Source: Malus domestica
Taxonomy: Eukaryota > Streptophyta > Magnoliopsida > Rosales > Rosaceae
Length of the DNA stretch: 64,000 nucleotides
Direction: 5' to 3'
NCBI RefSeq assembly: GCF_042453785.1
Contig: NC_091674.1
Span: 20,433,001 to 20,497,000 of the forward strand
Position numbers and translations under genes: made by a program. Positions 24,478 through 35,709 of this stretch are shown in pieces. Within the stretch, counting starts at the first letter, position 1; each line of letters opens with the position of its first letter. The notes under the pieces were generated by a model, which saw nothing but the letters and a program-made list of their open reading frames with translations, searched no databases and had not been told where the DNA came from.

Positions 24478-24809
24478 CATATACCATTATTATAATTTTG
24501 TCGTCCACCACTATTATAATACACTGAATTTGTTTTTACGATAATACTTATAAGTTCATCAATTTGAAAAATGGAGAAAATCAAGTCGAATTCTAGTCTT
24601 TCTTTACCACTTAAACCAAATGTCCCGAAGAATGATATTTATTTATTTTGTCTTGCCAAAACAATAATTCATATGCTTGACTAGCATAAAATTGGAATTT
24701 GGAATATGCATGTACCGTGAAATGCTTTTTTGATATATTCAGATCGATCTGGTATAAACCCTATAACTAAAACTCCTTCCCATGCGTGTGACATAGCAGC
24801 AAACACACC
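24478..24809. promoter_or_regulatory. Upstream region of CslG copy 2
   Basis: Only 337 bp separate the Cassandra array from ATG 24810. A TATA-like TATAAA lies at 24753-24758, 52 bp before the start codon. The 50 bp upstream of the ATG resemble the same region of copy 1. Any enhancer therefore has to lie within or beyond the Cassandra array. This is inference. Confidence 0.35.
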
Positions 24810-27800
24810 ATGACCACCACTCATGACGACCTCCCACTTCACACGTCCAAGCCTTCTCGTCAAACCACCGCAAACCGCTTATTCGCGGTGGTTCATTCGT
24901 GTGCCATCTTAACCCTTCTCTATCACCATTCACTCTCTCTCCTCAATTCCACAACCGCAACATCTTTCTTCATTACCCTCACCTTCCTTGTCTCCGACTC
25001 TATTCTTGCTTTCATGTTCACCACCACACAATCTTTTCGAATGCGACCGATATACCGTGACGAATTCCCCGAAAACATGAAAAGGGTTGTACAAGAATTG
25101 GATGTTCCTGCATTGGACGTGTTCATATGCACTGCCGATCCGTACAAGGAGCCGCCAATGAACGTGGTCAACACGGCCTTGTCGGTGATGGCTTATGATT
25201 ACCCGACAGAGAAGCTTTCAGTGTATGTTTCAGATGACGGGGGCTCGGCGCTGACTCTCTTTTCTTTCATGGAGGCTGCCAAGTTTGCAAGCCACTGGTT
25301 GCCTTTTTGCAGGAAGAACAAGATTGTGGAATGCAACCCAGAAGCTTATTTTGCTACCGATCATTCTCGGTTTTATGAGGCTGAGAAGATCAAGGTACGT
25401 AATAGCCAGTATATATGTTAATAAATGTTATTTTACCAGATTTATGGTTGTCAAATATACGTATTCTTATGATTAGGATATCATATTTTCCAAAACAGTT
25501 GGTAGGAGAACAGTTACGCTGTCAAAACTTATTTGTCATGAAATTAATACTACATCTGCTAGGAACCTCTTCCTGTACGGTGGCTGCACAGGCATACCTC
25601 TAAGGTCGGCCTTGAAATGTATGTAGATATTAATATGTATAACAAAATAATGTGTAATACGAGACTTAGATGTTCTATTGATTCTTGTAATTTTCTGGTT
25701 TTTGGTGAGGTTGCTTTTGAAGAAGTGCTTGAAGTTTGCTTATTGTTTTGTAATTGGTCATTTTTAATTGTAATTCATTTTAAATCTAGTTTGCAAAGAC
25801 CATTTGGGGCTAAAATTTTCATGAATGTTTCTATGTAATGTCTTTTATTTTATGAAGGAAACATCCTAACTCAAGTGAAAAGATTCTAAATAATACTAAC
25901 ATAGTCATTGCTTGACTATTCTTTTATTTATGCAAATCACAGTTTTTTCATACACATAAGTAAGTGATTAAAAAACAAAAATAAAAAAATTCATACACAT
26001 ATCAAATTGTAATTGATATAAATATAAAAATGGCTACTTGTCAGAAAAAAGGAGCCAAACTTTCTTTTGGAATAATGACAAATTGATCAACACCATTTTA
26101 TATTTAGTGCTTTTGTTTTTGTTTTTTTGTTGGTTTAGATCAATGAGATTACTTTATAAAGCAGCTGCCAATACTGGCTTAATTAATTACATGTTCTGAA
26201 TCATGGCACAGGATGTGTACCAAGGCGTGAAAGTAAGGGTAAACAATGTAATTGAGATCGGCACGGTTGGTCCTGAACATGTAACGGGAGAGCGGGAAAT
26301 TCAAGCTTTTAGCAAATGGACGGATAAATTTACCAAACCAGACCATCCCACAGTTATCCAAGTATTTTCTAACTCAAGTGAAAGCACTTTTATGACCTGG
26401 AAAGAATACTTTGATTCTTCATCTCACCTCCTCTGAATTATTAAAAATAAAAGGGTTACCTCAAAAGCAACAGTAATTATTCTATTTGGCACAGTTATTA
26501 ATTTCTGAGGGGTTATGCCCCCAACATCTTCTAGCCAAAAGAAAATTACAATTATGTTATATTTTTAGTAGACAATTTGCTAAAAAATATCATCTATCTG
26601 ATTCCAAAACATATTGAGTTTGTAGTTATTTATATAATGCTTATTTAGGGTAACATGCATTGAAATTCAATTTTTATGTCACTTTGCTCCCTAACGTTTA
26701 AGTCCGTTAACAAAATCGTTAAAAGTTTGTACGGCACAAATGAAACCCATTAGTGCTGAGAGATGTGTGTCTCAATACCATGAGCAGGTTGTTTTGGACA
26801 GTAGCAAAGACAAAGACGTCTCAGACCATTTGATGCCAAACCTAATATACGTCTCTAGAGAAAAAAGAAGGACGTCACTCCATCATTTTAAAGCTGGTGC
26901 GCTTAATGCCCTCGTAAGCTTTCATATCTATACATAATTTTCTCATAAAACCATCTCTTTACGATTAACTTTCTTCACTAGCTGATTAACCATTTCACTT
27001 GTGTCTTTTGTTGGTGTTAACAAAGCTTCGAGTTTCAGCTACCATGACCAACGCTCCAATAATATTAACCCTAGACTGTGATACCTACTCCAACGACTCA
27101 CAAACACCTCATCGTGCATTATGTTACTTATCATCAGATCCCAAAGTGGGGTTTGTGCAGTTTCCTCAACGTTTTCATGGAATCAACAAGAACGACATAT
27201 ATGCATGCGAACACAAGCGTTTGTATAAAATTAACCCAGTAGGAATGGATGGGCTACTGGGACCAAATTATTTAGGGACTGGGAGCTTTTTCTCTAGACG
27301 AGCATTCTTTGGAGAACCATCACATCTTCTACCTCCTGAAATCCCTCAACTTTGCCCAACCAATGTAGTGAGCAATCCCATTCAGTCTCCAGAGGTTACG
27401 GAGTTGGCACACCGTGTTGCTGCTTGCAGTTATGAGATTAGTACCAATTGGGGCTCGAAGGTACGTTAATTAGGGCAGCTTTCAGATTTATTTTAGAAGG
27501 TAAGTTCTTTAGTAGTGTTTGACAGAAAAACTTAAATGTTGTGTAGATTGGTGTGAGATATGGTTCACTAGTGGAAGATTTTTTCACGGGTTATCGTCTG
27601 CATTGTGAGGGATGGAAGTCGATATTCTGCCATCCAACTAGGGCAGCATTTTATGGGGATGCCCCAATGAACCTTATTGATGTCTTGAACCAAAACAAGC
27701 GATGGGCAATAGGCGACCTTGAGGTGGCTTTCTCTAAGTATAGTCCAATTACATATGGAACTTGTGTCATGGGTCCTTTGATGGGCTTGTCTTATGCTCA

Positions 27801-29296
27801 CTACGCATTTTGGCCGATTTGGTCTATCCCCCTCACCACATATGCTTTTCTACCCCAGCTAGCTCTTTTCAACGGACTAACTACATTTCCTAAGGTAATT
27901 AATGTACATTCACCCTTCGCAATTTGTTTTTCTAGATAACGAGTAAGGTTCTAAAAGACACTAAGCGCTAGTTGGGCGGCAGCCTGGAGCCTAGCGCCTA
28001 GGTAGAATAAGCGGATTTAAGTAAATCTATTAAATTTTGAATAAATAAGTGTCTGTTTATACTTAAAATATATATAATTTCATCATAAACTACAAAATAG
28101 AATGACATATATATAATTTCATCACAAACTACAAAATAGAATGACATATATATTATGAAGTATTGGACATAATGAAAACATAGGAAACAAGCATATAATG
28201 TGTGTTCATTTAAATATTCAACAAGTCTTTACAATTTATTGAAAAAAATAAAATAAAATGTAAACTGAAAGCTATCTATTTTCTGTCTAAGTGAGTCGCA
28301 ACTTAGTCGGTGCCTAGGCGGGTACCTAGGCCGTCTAGGCGGGTGCCTCAACAGGTCTAAGCGTCATTTCTTAATTTTCAAATACCTAAGCATTAATTGG
28401 GCAGCTGCCTAGCGCCTAGGTAGGGCTTGGGCGGCGCTAGGCGGGGATTTTTAAAACAGTGATAACGAGTTAACTCATTTTATTATCAGACAGTTTGACA
28501 TATTATATATATTCCAAAATTTCAATGTATTCCATGTTCAAAACATTCTAATGACGTATCATGAACATGTGGCAATCATGTCAGTCTTACGATGTGCTAC
28601 AACAATTCATGATTTTTTTTCAAAAAAAAATGTTACTCTTGCCACATTTTTCATACCTCATTCTCCAACATATAAATGTGGTATGAAAAATGTGATAAGT
28701 ATAATATTACTCTGTTTTTTTAAAGATTGAAGTGCTCAATGCAGGTTTCAGAGCCATGGTTTCTCCTATATGTGTTTCTTTTCCTTGGAGCCTATATTCA
28801 AGATCTCCTAGATTTTGTGTTAGCTGGTGGAACGGTCCAAACGTGGTGGAATGACCAAAGGATGTGGTTGATTAGGGGACTCTCAAGCTTCTTGTTTGGA
28901 ACCATTGAGTTCTTTCTCAAATCCCTTGGCATTGCCTCACATGGATTTAATGTGACAAGTAAAGTCCTCGATGATGACCACAGCAAACGATATGAACAAG
29001 GCACCATTGAGTTCGGAGTTCCGTCAGCAATGTTTGTGCCGCTAACAATGGCAGCCATTGTTAACTTGGCCGCCTTTGCTTGGGGCAATGTGGAGGTTTT
29101 TAGAGGCAAGTGTAGCATAGAGGGAGTGTTTGTGCAGATGTTTATAGCTGGCTTTGGCACAATGAACTCGAAACCAATATATGAAGCCATAATCAATAGG
29201 AAGGATAAAGGAAGAATTCCTAAAAAAACTGCTGTAGTTTCAACGTCTCTAGCATTTGCTCTATTTGCAGCAGCTCATGTAACTCTAAGGAACTGA
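24810..29296 (+). CDS. CslG: Cellulose synthase-like protein G, copy 2 (731 aa, six exons)
   Basis: Tandem paralogue of the gene at 15924-20072. Exons: 24810-25394, 26212-26361, 26788-26913, 27026-27460, 27547-27894, 28745-29296. All introns are phase 0 with GT..AG ends; exons 2, 3 and 6 have the same lengths as in copy 1 (150, 126, 552 bp). Motifs: FICTADPYKEPP, DDG at 142-144, DCD at 304-306, VED (D443), QNKRW at 481-485, and C-terminal membrane helices ending VTLRN. Copy 1 has Met after DCD and this copy has Thr. Exon 4 is nine bases shorter than in copy 1. Nothing is broken, so it is probably functional. A hAT-like MITE sits in intron 5, and a SINE lies 112 bp past the stop. Substrate is unknown: cell-wall glycan or triterpenoid glucuronidation are the family alternatives. 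Confidence 0.95.
27945..28460. mobile_element. hAT-like MITE in CslG copy 2 intron 5
   Basis: The element is rich in CTAGGCG/GCGCCTAG subterminal motifs at both ends, with inverted ends around GTTCTAAAAGACACTAAGCGC (left, in part) and GCGCTAGGCGGGGATTTTTAAAAC (right, in part). The flanking direct repeat GATAACGAGT (27935-27944 and 28461-28470) contains the 8-bp hAT-type duplication. Inside is a 37-bp tandem duplication (ATATATAATTTCATCA...ACTACAAAATAG) near 28070-28145. No coding capacity. Intron splicing probably tolerates it, since both splice sites are intact. Confidence 0.65.
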
Positions 29297-29407
29297 ATAT
29301 GCAAAATTTATAGCCTTAGAAATTGGTCTCAAATAGTCAAATTTATGCAGAAGTGCATAGTATTTAATGTCTTTGTTATTCATCTTAGTGAATTGACATT
29401 TTTCTTT

Positions 29408-29543
29408 GACCGACCCTCTCCCCAGCCTCATGGTTGAGTGCGCTTGCACGACACATCATGGTCTTGGGTTCGACGGTTGGTGCTCTGCTCCTGCCCCCTA
29501 AACAACAACCCAAAATTTGACAAAAAAAAAAAAAAAAAAAAGG
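29408..29543 (+). mobile_element. tRNA-derived SINE with poly(A) tail
   Basis: The body has pol III box-like elements: box A-like TGGTTGAGTGC (about 29431-29441) and box B-like GGTTCGACGG (about 29467). An A-run of about 20 bp follows (29522-29541). It is flanked by the 13-bp direct repeat GACATTTTTCTTT (29395-29407 and 29548-29560; 16 of 17 match when extended), the long target duplication typical of LINE-mobilised SINEs. It lies 112 bp downstream of the CslG copy 2 stop, possibly in its 3' UTR. Confidence 0.75.
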
Positions 29544-29560
29544 AATCGACATTTTTCTTT

Positions 29561-30485
29561 TCTCGTGGCAAGAGTTATTGCTTATGCAAAATTCACAGTG
29601 AATTATGCTAAAGATTTGCACACTACTAATCTTAATCATAATTTTTCATTATTCAAAAGCAATAAAAAAAATTAAAGATTTGTACACTACTTATCATAAT
29701 CATAATCATAATTTAAGGCCATTGCTAATACAATGTGAACTATGTTTGTACTAGATTTGAGTCGTCTTTTTGACATATTTGCCTTGGGACTCTTAGTTCT
29801 ACGAAAGTTTTTATGTCTTATCTTTGTGACATATCTACCTCAAGACCTCTAGTTCTAGTAGTGTGGTTTGTGTGGTAGCCATCTAAGCGTTTAAAATCAT
29901 TTGCGTTTTTGTGCGAATTATCTTCAAATCAATAAATTGGTCACTGGAAAATATCTACCCATTTGATACCTATTGTAATTGGGGTTGCTCTTCGTAATAT
30001 AACTTTATCGCTTCTTTCCAAAATAAAAAAATTGTTTAGGTCGACTGATTCACTTGAATCGGAATAAAAAAAACAACATGAATGTTAAAATGCTCATGTT
30101 CTATAAGACATTAGTATGCTAATTAATAGTGAACTTGAAAATTTAGAAATTATGTGAGTGCATTATGGCTACAAAATATGCATTACCACCCTTCTTTCTG
30201 GCGGAATAAGAATACTACCTCCCCTAAAGAATCCATTTTTTTCCAAAATGAATGGCTAAATTTCTTATTCTGTGTGGACCCCACTTCTATTTTGATTCCT
30301 CCATGATTTGTAAACACATAACTACATTTTAATCGCAGTCAAACTTTTTGTTTAATTCTGATTATAGAGTAGTAAATGTAAACATGTCATAAGCGTGGAC
30401 TAAATGTAGATCAAGAAGTATGTTGTAGAGTGAAAACAAATAATTAGAATTATTTATAAATGAATTTTCTTTCTCAGCGTAACTT
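29561..30485. other. Intergenic spacer, nothing recognised
   Basis: AT-rich sequence between the SINE and the tRNA gene. Short repeats such as TTGACATAT/TGTGACATATCTACCTC occur near 29770-29850. No gene is seen. Confidence 0.4.
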
Positions 30486-30567
30486 GTCGATATGTCCGAG
30501 TGGTTAAGGAGACAGACTTGAAATCTGTTGGGCTTCGCCCGCGCAGGTTCGAACCCTGCTGTCGACG
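30486..30567 (+). tRNA. tRNA-Ser (anticodon UGA)
   Basis: An 82-nt type II tRNA. The acceptor stem GTCGATA pairs with TGTCGAC (30560-30566) with one G-T pair, and a G discriminator follows. The anticodon loop CTTGAAA places TGA at 30519-30521, reading UCA. A long variable arm (GGGC TTCG CCC) marks it as serine type. Internal pol III promoters are box A TGTCCGAGTGG (30493-30503) and box B GGTTCGAACCC (30546-30556). There is no intron. It looks like a normal nuclear gene, with all stems intact. Confidence 0.96.
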
Positions 30568-30574
30568 ATCATTC

Positions 30575-30580
30575 TTTTTT
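30575..30580 (+). terminator. Pol III terminator of tRNA-Ser
   Basis: A run of six T residues starts eight bases after the mature 3' end, the normal plant tRNA gene arrangement. Confidence 0.85.
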
Positions 30581-30621
30581 CTTTCCAAATTTGTAGTTTA
30601 ATTTGTATTTTAATAAATTAT

Positions 30622-30770
30622 GGGGTGTGCTATCCACACATCTTTTTTTTACTTTTCTCACATCCCTTGTTCATTTATGTTCTTTGATTTTTTTCAATTC
30701 ATCCGATCTGAAGGCCGAAAATTAAAAGGATGTGAGAGAAGTAAAAAGTGGTGTGTGGATATCACACTCC
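30622..30770. mobile_element. 149-bp MITE, copy 1, with 8-bp TSD
   Basis: The terminal inverted repeats are about 47 bp long, starting GGGGTGTGCTATCCACAC and ending GTGTGGATATCACACTCC. The perfect 8-bp TSD is TAAATTAT (30614-30621 and 30771-30778). A related 148-bp copy lies at 61496-61643. The TSD length fits hAT-type MITEs. Confidence 0.85.
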
Positions 30771-31403
30771 TAAATTATCTTCTATACAACTAACTGACTC
30801 TTATATCCAATTGCGATGAAAATTTTAATATCCCCATTGAATGTTTTCTAATTTTTTTGTACAATCAATTAGGAGAATTTCAGATTTCCTTTGCAAATGG
30901 TGTGATTTTTCCATTTTTCAATATTGTCACATAGCTCATATTTTTTAGGGCTACCACTACAAAATAAAAATGAACATTAGAACATGTATGCTCTGACTTC
31001 CACTGCTCCAAATTTCATTGAGACTAGGGGTGGATTTTTTTTTGTCAAATTGTCAACCGTGCCATACCAATTTTGTGCCAAATTTTTTGTACCAATCGGT
31101 AATGGTACGGTATTGGTGATGGATATCATTACCACGGTATTACCGTACCATACCGAAAATACAATATAATTTATAAATTATATAATAGATATATAATTTA
31201 TATTTATAATATTCCAATAATTTGAAAATAAAACCCTACTTATATTAGCATTATTGTTGGTGACTTTGATCTCTTGAAATTGTGGAAATCAAACACAAAA
31301 GAATTCCTAATTCTTTCACAAATAGCCAAAATATCTTTGTAACCCCCACTTCTACTGTTGCTAGTGAAAATACATTTAGCCTAGAGAGGAGGCTTGTTGA
31401 CCC

Positions 31404-32560
31404 TAGGGGTGGGCAAACGGATCTAGGAACCGCAGGGCGAGCCGGGTCTAGTTAGTTCGGGGCGGGTTCAAGTTTTGTAAACTCAAATGGGGCAGGTCGG
31501 GATGGGTCCATGTAATTGGTGGGGCGGGGCGGGTCTAAATTTCTGAAAAATCGGGTCCCTGGGCCCGAACCGTTTCCACCGTCCATATACGAAGATTAAA
31601 TCTCTACCGTTCTTTTCTACCACTCTTTCTCTTAGTCGCTGACTCTCGCCTCCTCTCTTGACTTTTCCAGGATCTATCATCTCTCAAGATGGACTCTTGC
31701 CTACTCCATCGCTTCCTCAACGCCTACTCCACCGCTCACTCCTCCTCTCGTTGAAGCCACAGCGGTCTTCATCGATGCTACCTCTACCCTATCTTCTTTC
31801 AGATCAAAGTCGTCGCTCCCTCTCCCACTCGAGTCGAGTCCTCTTGTGAACACCACCACTGCCGTCGAAAGCTCCTCCATGAAAGACGCCTTCTCCAAAT
31901 ATTCTGATTTCACTCAACAATCTTGTAATCCCTAATTTAAACTTCACCAATTTGCAGCTGTGTGAGCGACTCAAAGGTTTGTAGAATGACCAGCGGGACA
32001 GGGTCGTAAAAGCAAGTCGCGATATCACCATTAATAGCAAAAAGGTCATCTTTAAGGTTCACAGGTAAGAAAGCTGCGACCTTTTGCTTCAAATTTTGTT
32101 TCTGTTTTTTGGGTTTTAGATTTTGGTTTTTTTTTTTAATAATTTTATTTATATCACCATTGAAATGATGTTGCTGTGGAATTTGAACTTGAACAGAATC
32201 AGTAAACACAACAAAGAGGAAGTTCTGCAGAAAGCTGAAAAGGATTTAGTAGCTGTGACGGATCAGTACATTTCCCAGCTTGTTAGAGAGATGTATGCTA
32301 AGTTTTTTTCTTTTATTACTGTTACTCTGGGATTCTTTGAGAAAACTTGAATTGTTTTTGTTTTCTGGGTGATTTGGAAATGGGCGAAAAAAAGGACCAA
32401 TGTACCCGGCCCTAATCGGCCCGTTTGAAACGGGCCGGGTTAGGTCCGGTTTATGTTTTAAAATTTGTTGCACCCTGCCCGCTCCGGCCCGTTTCTTTTA
32501 CACCCGGGTCCGGTCCGGTCCCTTCAAAATTAGGCCCGGCCCGGCCTGTGCCCAACCCTA
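31404..32560 (+). mobile_element. Inner non-autonomous hAT carrying a host gene fragment
   Basis: Ends are TAGGGGTGGGCAAAC (31404) and GTGCCCAACCCTA (32560) with the perfect 8-bp TSD GTTGACCC (31396-31403 and 32561-32568). GC-rich subterminal regions carry repeated GGGCGGG/CGGGCC(C) motifs. The centre (about 31620-32345) is not transposon sequence but a piece of a spliced host gene related to translin-associated factor X. It inserted into the transposase remnant of the outer hAT, so it is younger than that element. Confidence 0.88.
31690..32293 (+). pseudogene. Captured translin-associated factor X (TRAX) gene fragment
   Basis: In the full protein, TRAX pairs with translin in the C3PO RNase complex and nucleic-acid binding. 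Here only N-terminal coding parts remain. ATG 31879 begins MKDAFSKYSDF. After a disrupted stretch with a stop near 31984, the frame reads RDRVVKASRDITINSKK and ends VHR at 32064. An intron with GTAAG (from 32065) and AG (32195-32196) follows. The next exon (32197-about 32293) reads ISKHNKEEVLQKAEKDL then VAVTDQYISQLVREM. Joining across the intron restores the TRAX reading frame. A retained intron means capture at DNA level, not by retroposition. The frame is broken, so no protein is expected. The family call is from memory of the plant TRAX N-terminal region. Confidence 0.8.
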
Positions 32561-33582
32561 GTTGACCCTTTTAGGGTATCCTTGACTCCTAAAATAATGG
32601 AGGCACTAGTGCGTACTAGTGGTTGGCTTAGGCAGATGAAGTAAACTTCTATAAAGAACCAACGGAAAATACGCTTCAATTTTACAAGAAAATGGAAGAA
32701 GAGAAAACAAGAAAGATATGCTTTAATTTTTTTAGTAAATTTGTTATTAAATGGTTTTCAACTTTAATTCTTCTTGTTACCAATTAATATGTTTTCTTTG
32801 TTTGTAATGTAGGCTTGACACAAACTCAATCTTCTACAAGTTCAATGCCTCCTCCAAAAGCTTCGACATCTCAAGCTTGAATAATTGATCATGAATTCTC
32901 CTTTTTGAAGTTTACTTCCAATTTTCATTTGGTTTGAAACTTTAATTTCTATTTGGATTGTTAACTTCTATTTTTTTTGGTTCGTCACTTCTATATGGAT
33001 TGTAAGCTTAATTTTCATGATGAATCTTGATTCATCATTTGAATTATTATGTGTGTGAATTGTGAATGATGAATAATAAATGAATTTAATCTATAATGTA
33101 TGAGATAAAGGTACAAAAAAAAAAGTTTTGCCCTTGAATTGGGTTAAAAAAACAAAAACAGATTTTGTCCCAAAACAAAATGGCAATTACCATGCCAACC
33201 GAACTTTTGGCAATACTGAACTTCAGTATACCAAAAGTTTGGTACGGTAATGATAATAAATTTTACCAAACCGAAAGTTTGGTACGGTAATTGGTACAAG
33301 AGTTTTGGTACGGTAACCATACCTAACCCACCCCTAATTGAGACTATTGACAATTAGGTTTATAAACACTTTCATTGAGGTTTAAGAAATATAACTACTC
33401 TCTCATCTAGCTAGTTGCCATCAAAATTGGAATCTCGCTACAATTTGACTTCTTTCATTTAACACCATCAGAAAGGAATAGTCTAACGAGAATGTGGTTT
33501 CTATCATGCATTCAACATTCTCATGTGGCAGAAACAATCTCATATAAGTTTTTCTCGTGTATACGCATGTACACTCCTTGTC

Positions 33583-33790
33583 TCATGAATCATGAGCTTG
33601 GATATAGACAATGATTGGTTCTCCCAAATCTTCATTAGTATAGTGCTCGGGTAACCTCCCAGAGTCCCTTAAGTTTGTACAACTTTGATCACTTGATGAT
33701 GAACCTTCTTCAATTGGTGTTGTTACACTAGAAATAACATTATTGCCCGATTGACTACGTTGGTTTAGGCAGTATGGACAAAAGTTACAA
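33583..33790 (-). pseudogene. Truncated duplicate of the ATL RING-H2 gene (C-terminal tail only)
   Basis: On the minus strand the last about 60 codons (SVTTPIEEGSSSSDQSCTNL through IVYIQAHDS and stop) match the C-terminus of the intact gene at 35710-37863. The RING-H2 domain and membrane helix are absent. Upstream of about 33770 the sequence is unrelated. The fragment ends the same way as the parent and lies within the duplicated segment. It cannot encode an E3 ligase. Confidence 0.85.
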
Positions 33791-33849
33791 TGGTTTTCAA
33801 ATGGTATGCTTGATTCATTCAAAAGGAGCAGAGAATTAACCATTCTAAT

Positions 33850-35216
33850 CAGTAATTCCCCATTCTGAGAACTTGAAACCTTGGACTGATATGCATTTCT
33901 GAGATTTATTTTTATTTTTTATAGAATATTTAAAGGTGGTTTTGAACTTTTAATGTAATTATAAAAGTATGGGTCTTTGATTCCATATAAATTGTTGTTT
34001 ATATATGTGAATTCAAAGGGGGAGCATTTGTATGTAGATGTAATACAGAGAGGGTGGCTTTGAGAATGTTTGGCTATCTATTTTATATTGATACACTTCA
34101 TCTGATGTCAAAAGACCTATAAAAATTAATTTTAGATCTCTGACTTTCTACGATGGATTAGGTGATGTTGAAAACTTCTAAGCGTAAATTCAATTCTGAA
34201 TTTAGTGGTACTGTGACATAAGAGATGCGAGATGTTAAAAAATGATGATATGCGTTGATACACAATAACTTAGTTCCTGAGAAAATAATGTTGAATTTAC
34301 TCTTACTATATGTTCAATTCTAATCTTAATTTGTCTTCAATTTCTTTTAGAAATACGAATTTCAATTTTTATATTGAGGTAAAAGTCTCAGCCCTTCTCA
34401 CATAGTAGTATGCATCTGATCATTTATTTTTAAATACAATTGTCTTATCTTAAAGTGCCAATTGCTTAAATATAGGAATCCAATCCATTTTTAAAACTAT
34501 TGAGAAGCATGCTATAAGCCAATTTGGTTCTTCAGACCACCATCTTCTAGGATATTATTCTACATATATGCCCTTCTCCAGTACAACATTGTACATCAAT
34601 GTCTTCTCTATTTTAACATTCCTTACATGTTACTCATTTATATGTTGTTGCTCTCAGACTTAATATATTCCTCATTCGCTTTTTAACACTCTATATGTTG
34701 CATTGTTTGCACAAGATTCCTTTATATATGGTTTTTTCATGAAATTAACTACAACATATGAAAATAGAGGGAAACAAAAATTTCGTTTGCACCTTCAGGA
34801 TCACAAATGAACTCTATCTCAATTTTACTTATATGCCCCCCTTTTGTTTTCTAACAACTCATTTTTTTTTCAAAATTTGTAGAAACTAGCTGAAATTGTA
34901 AACTCAACATCATGAAGATAAAGATGAGCCAAAAACAGTGAAGTAAGAGAATCTAGATTCAGTAACATGTTTATAGTCTATCTAAATATTTTGAATAATG
35001 AGCAGTTTAATGTTGTTAATCTTTTGATCACTGTATATGTTCCTAATTTACCTTTTCAAACAACGTGCATGTAAACATTGATATATAAAACTTATTTATA
35101 TGTTAATAGTATTGTCTTTAATGTTATTCTTTGATATATAAAACTTACATATATGTTAATAGTATTGTCTTAAATGTTATTCTAGAAACCCGGGGCAAAG
35201 AGTGGGCATTCATGCT
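33850..35216. other. Spacer between the ATL fragment and the intact gene's 3' flank
   Basis: AT-rich with no gene seen. A unit of about 53 bp (GATATATAAAACTTA...TATGTTAATAGTATTGTCTT) is tandemly duplicated at about 35080-35187. Confidence 0.45.
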
Positions 35217-35709
35217 TGTTATCTTCTATACAGCTAACTGACTCTTATATCCAATTGTGATGAAAATTTTAATATCCCTATTGAATGTTTTCTAATTTTT
35301 TTTGTACAATCAATTAGGAGAATTTCATATTTCCTTTGCAAATGGTGTGATTTTTCCATTTTTCAATATTGTCACATAGCTCATATTTTTTAGGGCTACC
35401 ACTACAAAATAAAAATGAACATTAGAACATGTATGCTCTGAACTTCCACTGCTCCAAATTTCATTGAGACTATTGACAATTAGGTTTATAAACACTTTCA
35501 TTGAGGTTTAAGAAATATAACTACTCTCTCATCTAGCTAGTTGCCGTCAAAATTGGAATCTCGCTACAATTTGACTTCTTTCATTTAACACCATCAGAAA
35601 GGAATAGTCTCACGAGAATGTGGTTTCTATATCATGCATTCAGCACTCTCATGTGGCAGAAATAGTCTCATATAAGTTTTTCTCGTGTTACGCATGTACA
35701 CTCCTTGTC

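Larger units (their letters stand above)
31255..32645 (+). pseudogene. hAT transposase C-terminal dimerisation domain, interrupted
   Basis: Before the inner insertion, 31255-31403 reads LWKSNTKEFLILSQIAKI and, after a frame change, TSTVASENTFSLERRLVDP. After it, 32569-32645 continues FRVSLTPKIMEALVRTSGWL. These are the conserved W-K-x(n)-LS-IA-, STVASE-AFS--RR--- and LTP--VEALVC--DWL blocks of the hAT family dimerisation domain. The inner hAT inserted at the LVDP/FR junction (TSD GTTGACCC). The rest of the transposase is missing. Confidence 0.8.
31025..33336 (+). mobile_element. Outer hAT transposon with transposase remnants
   Basis: Ends are TAGGGGTGG (31025) and CCACCCCTA (33336), flanked by the perfect 8-bp TSD ATTGAGAC (31017-31024 and 33337-33344). 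The empty site is preserved in the duplicate at about 35465. Subterminal GGTACGGTA/TACCGTACC motifs cluster at both ends, as in hAT transposase-binding regions. Inside, the C-terminal dimerisation domain of a hAT transposase survives in pieces on either side of the inner insertion. The element was therefore once closer to autonomous and is now dead. Confidence 0.88.
30774..33790. repeat. Segmental duplicate of the ATL 3' region, split by a hAT
   Basis: 30774-31024 plus 33337-about 33790 together match 35217-about 35905 with few substitutions (about six differences in the first 250 bp). The copy comprises the downstream flank and the last coding part of the RING-H2 gene. It was split after duplication by the transposon at 31025-33336. 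Its left edge coincides with the MITE at 30622-30770. Confidence 0.85.

Noticed and set aside
24681..25174. Minus-strand frames over CslG copy 2 exon 1
   Set aside because: Antisense shadows of the conserved exon; no independent support.
30486..30567. Possibility that the tRNA-Ser is an organellar insertion
   Set aside because: It has clean pol III A and B boxes, a T6 terminator and no neighbouring plastid or mitochondrial sequence, so a nuclear gene is the simpler reading.
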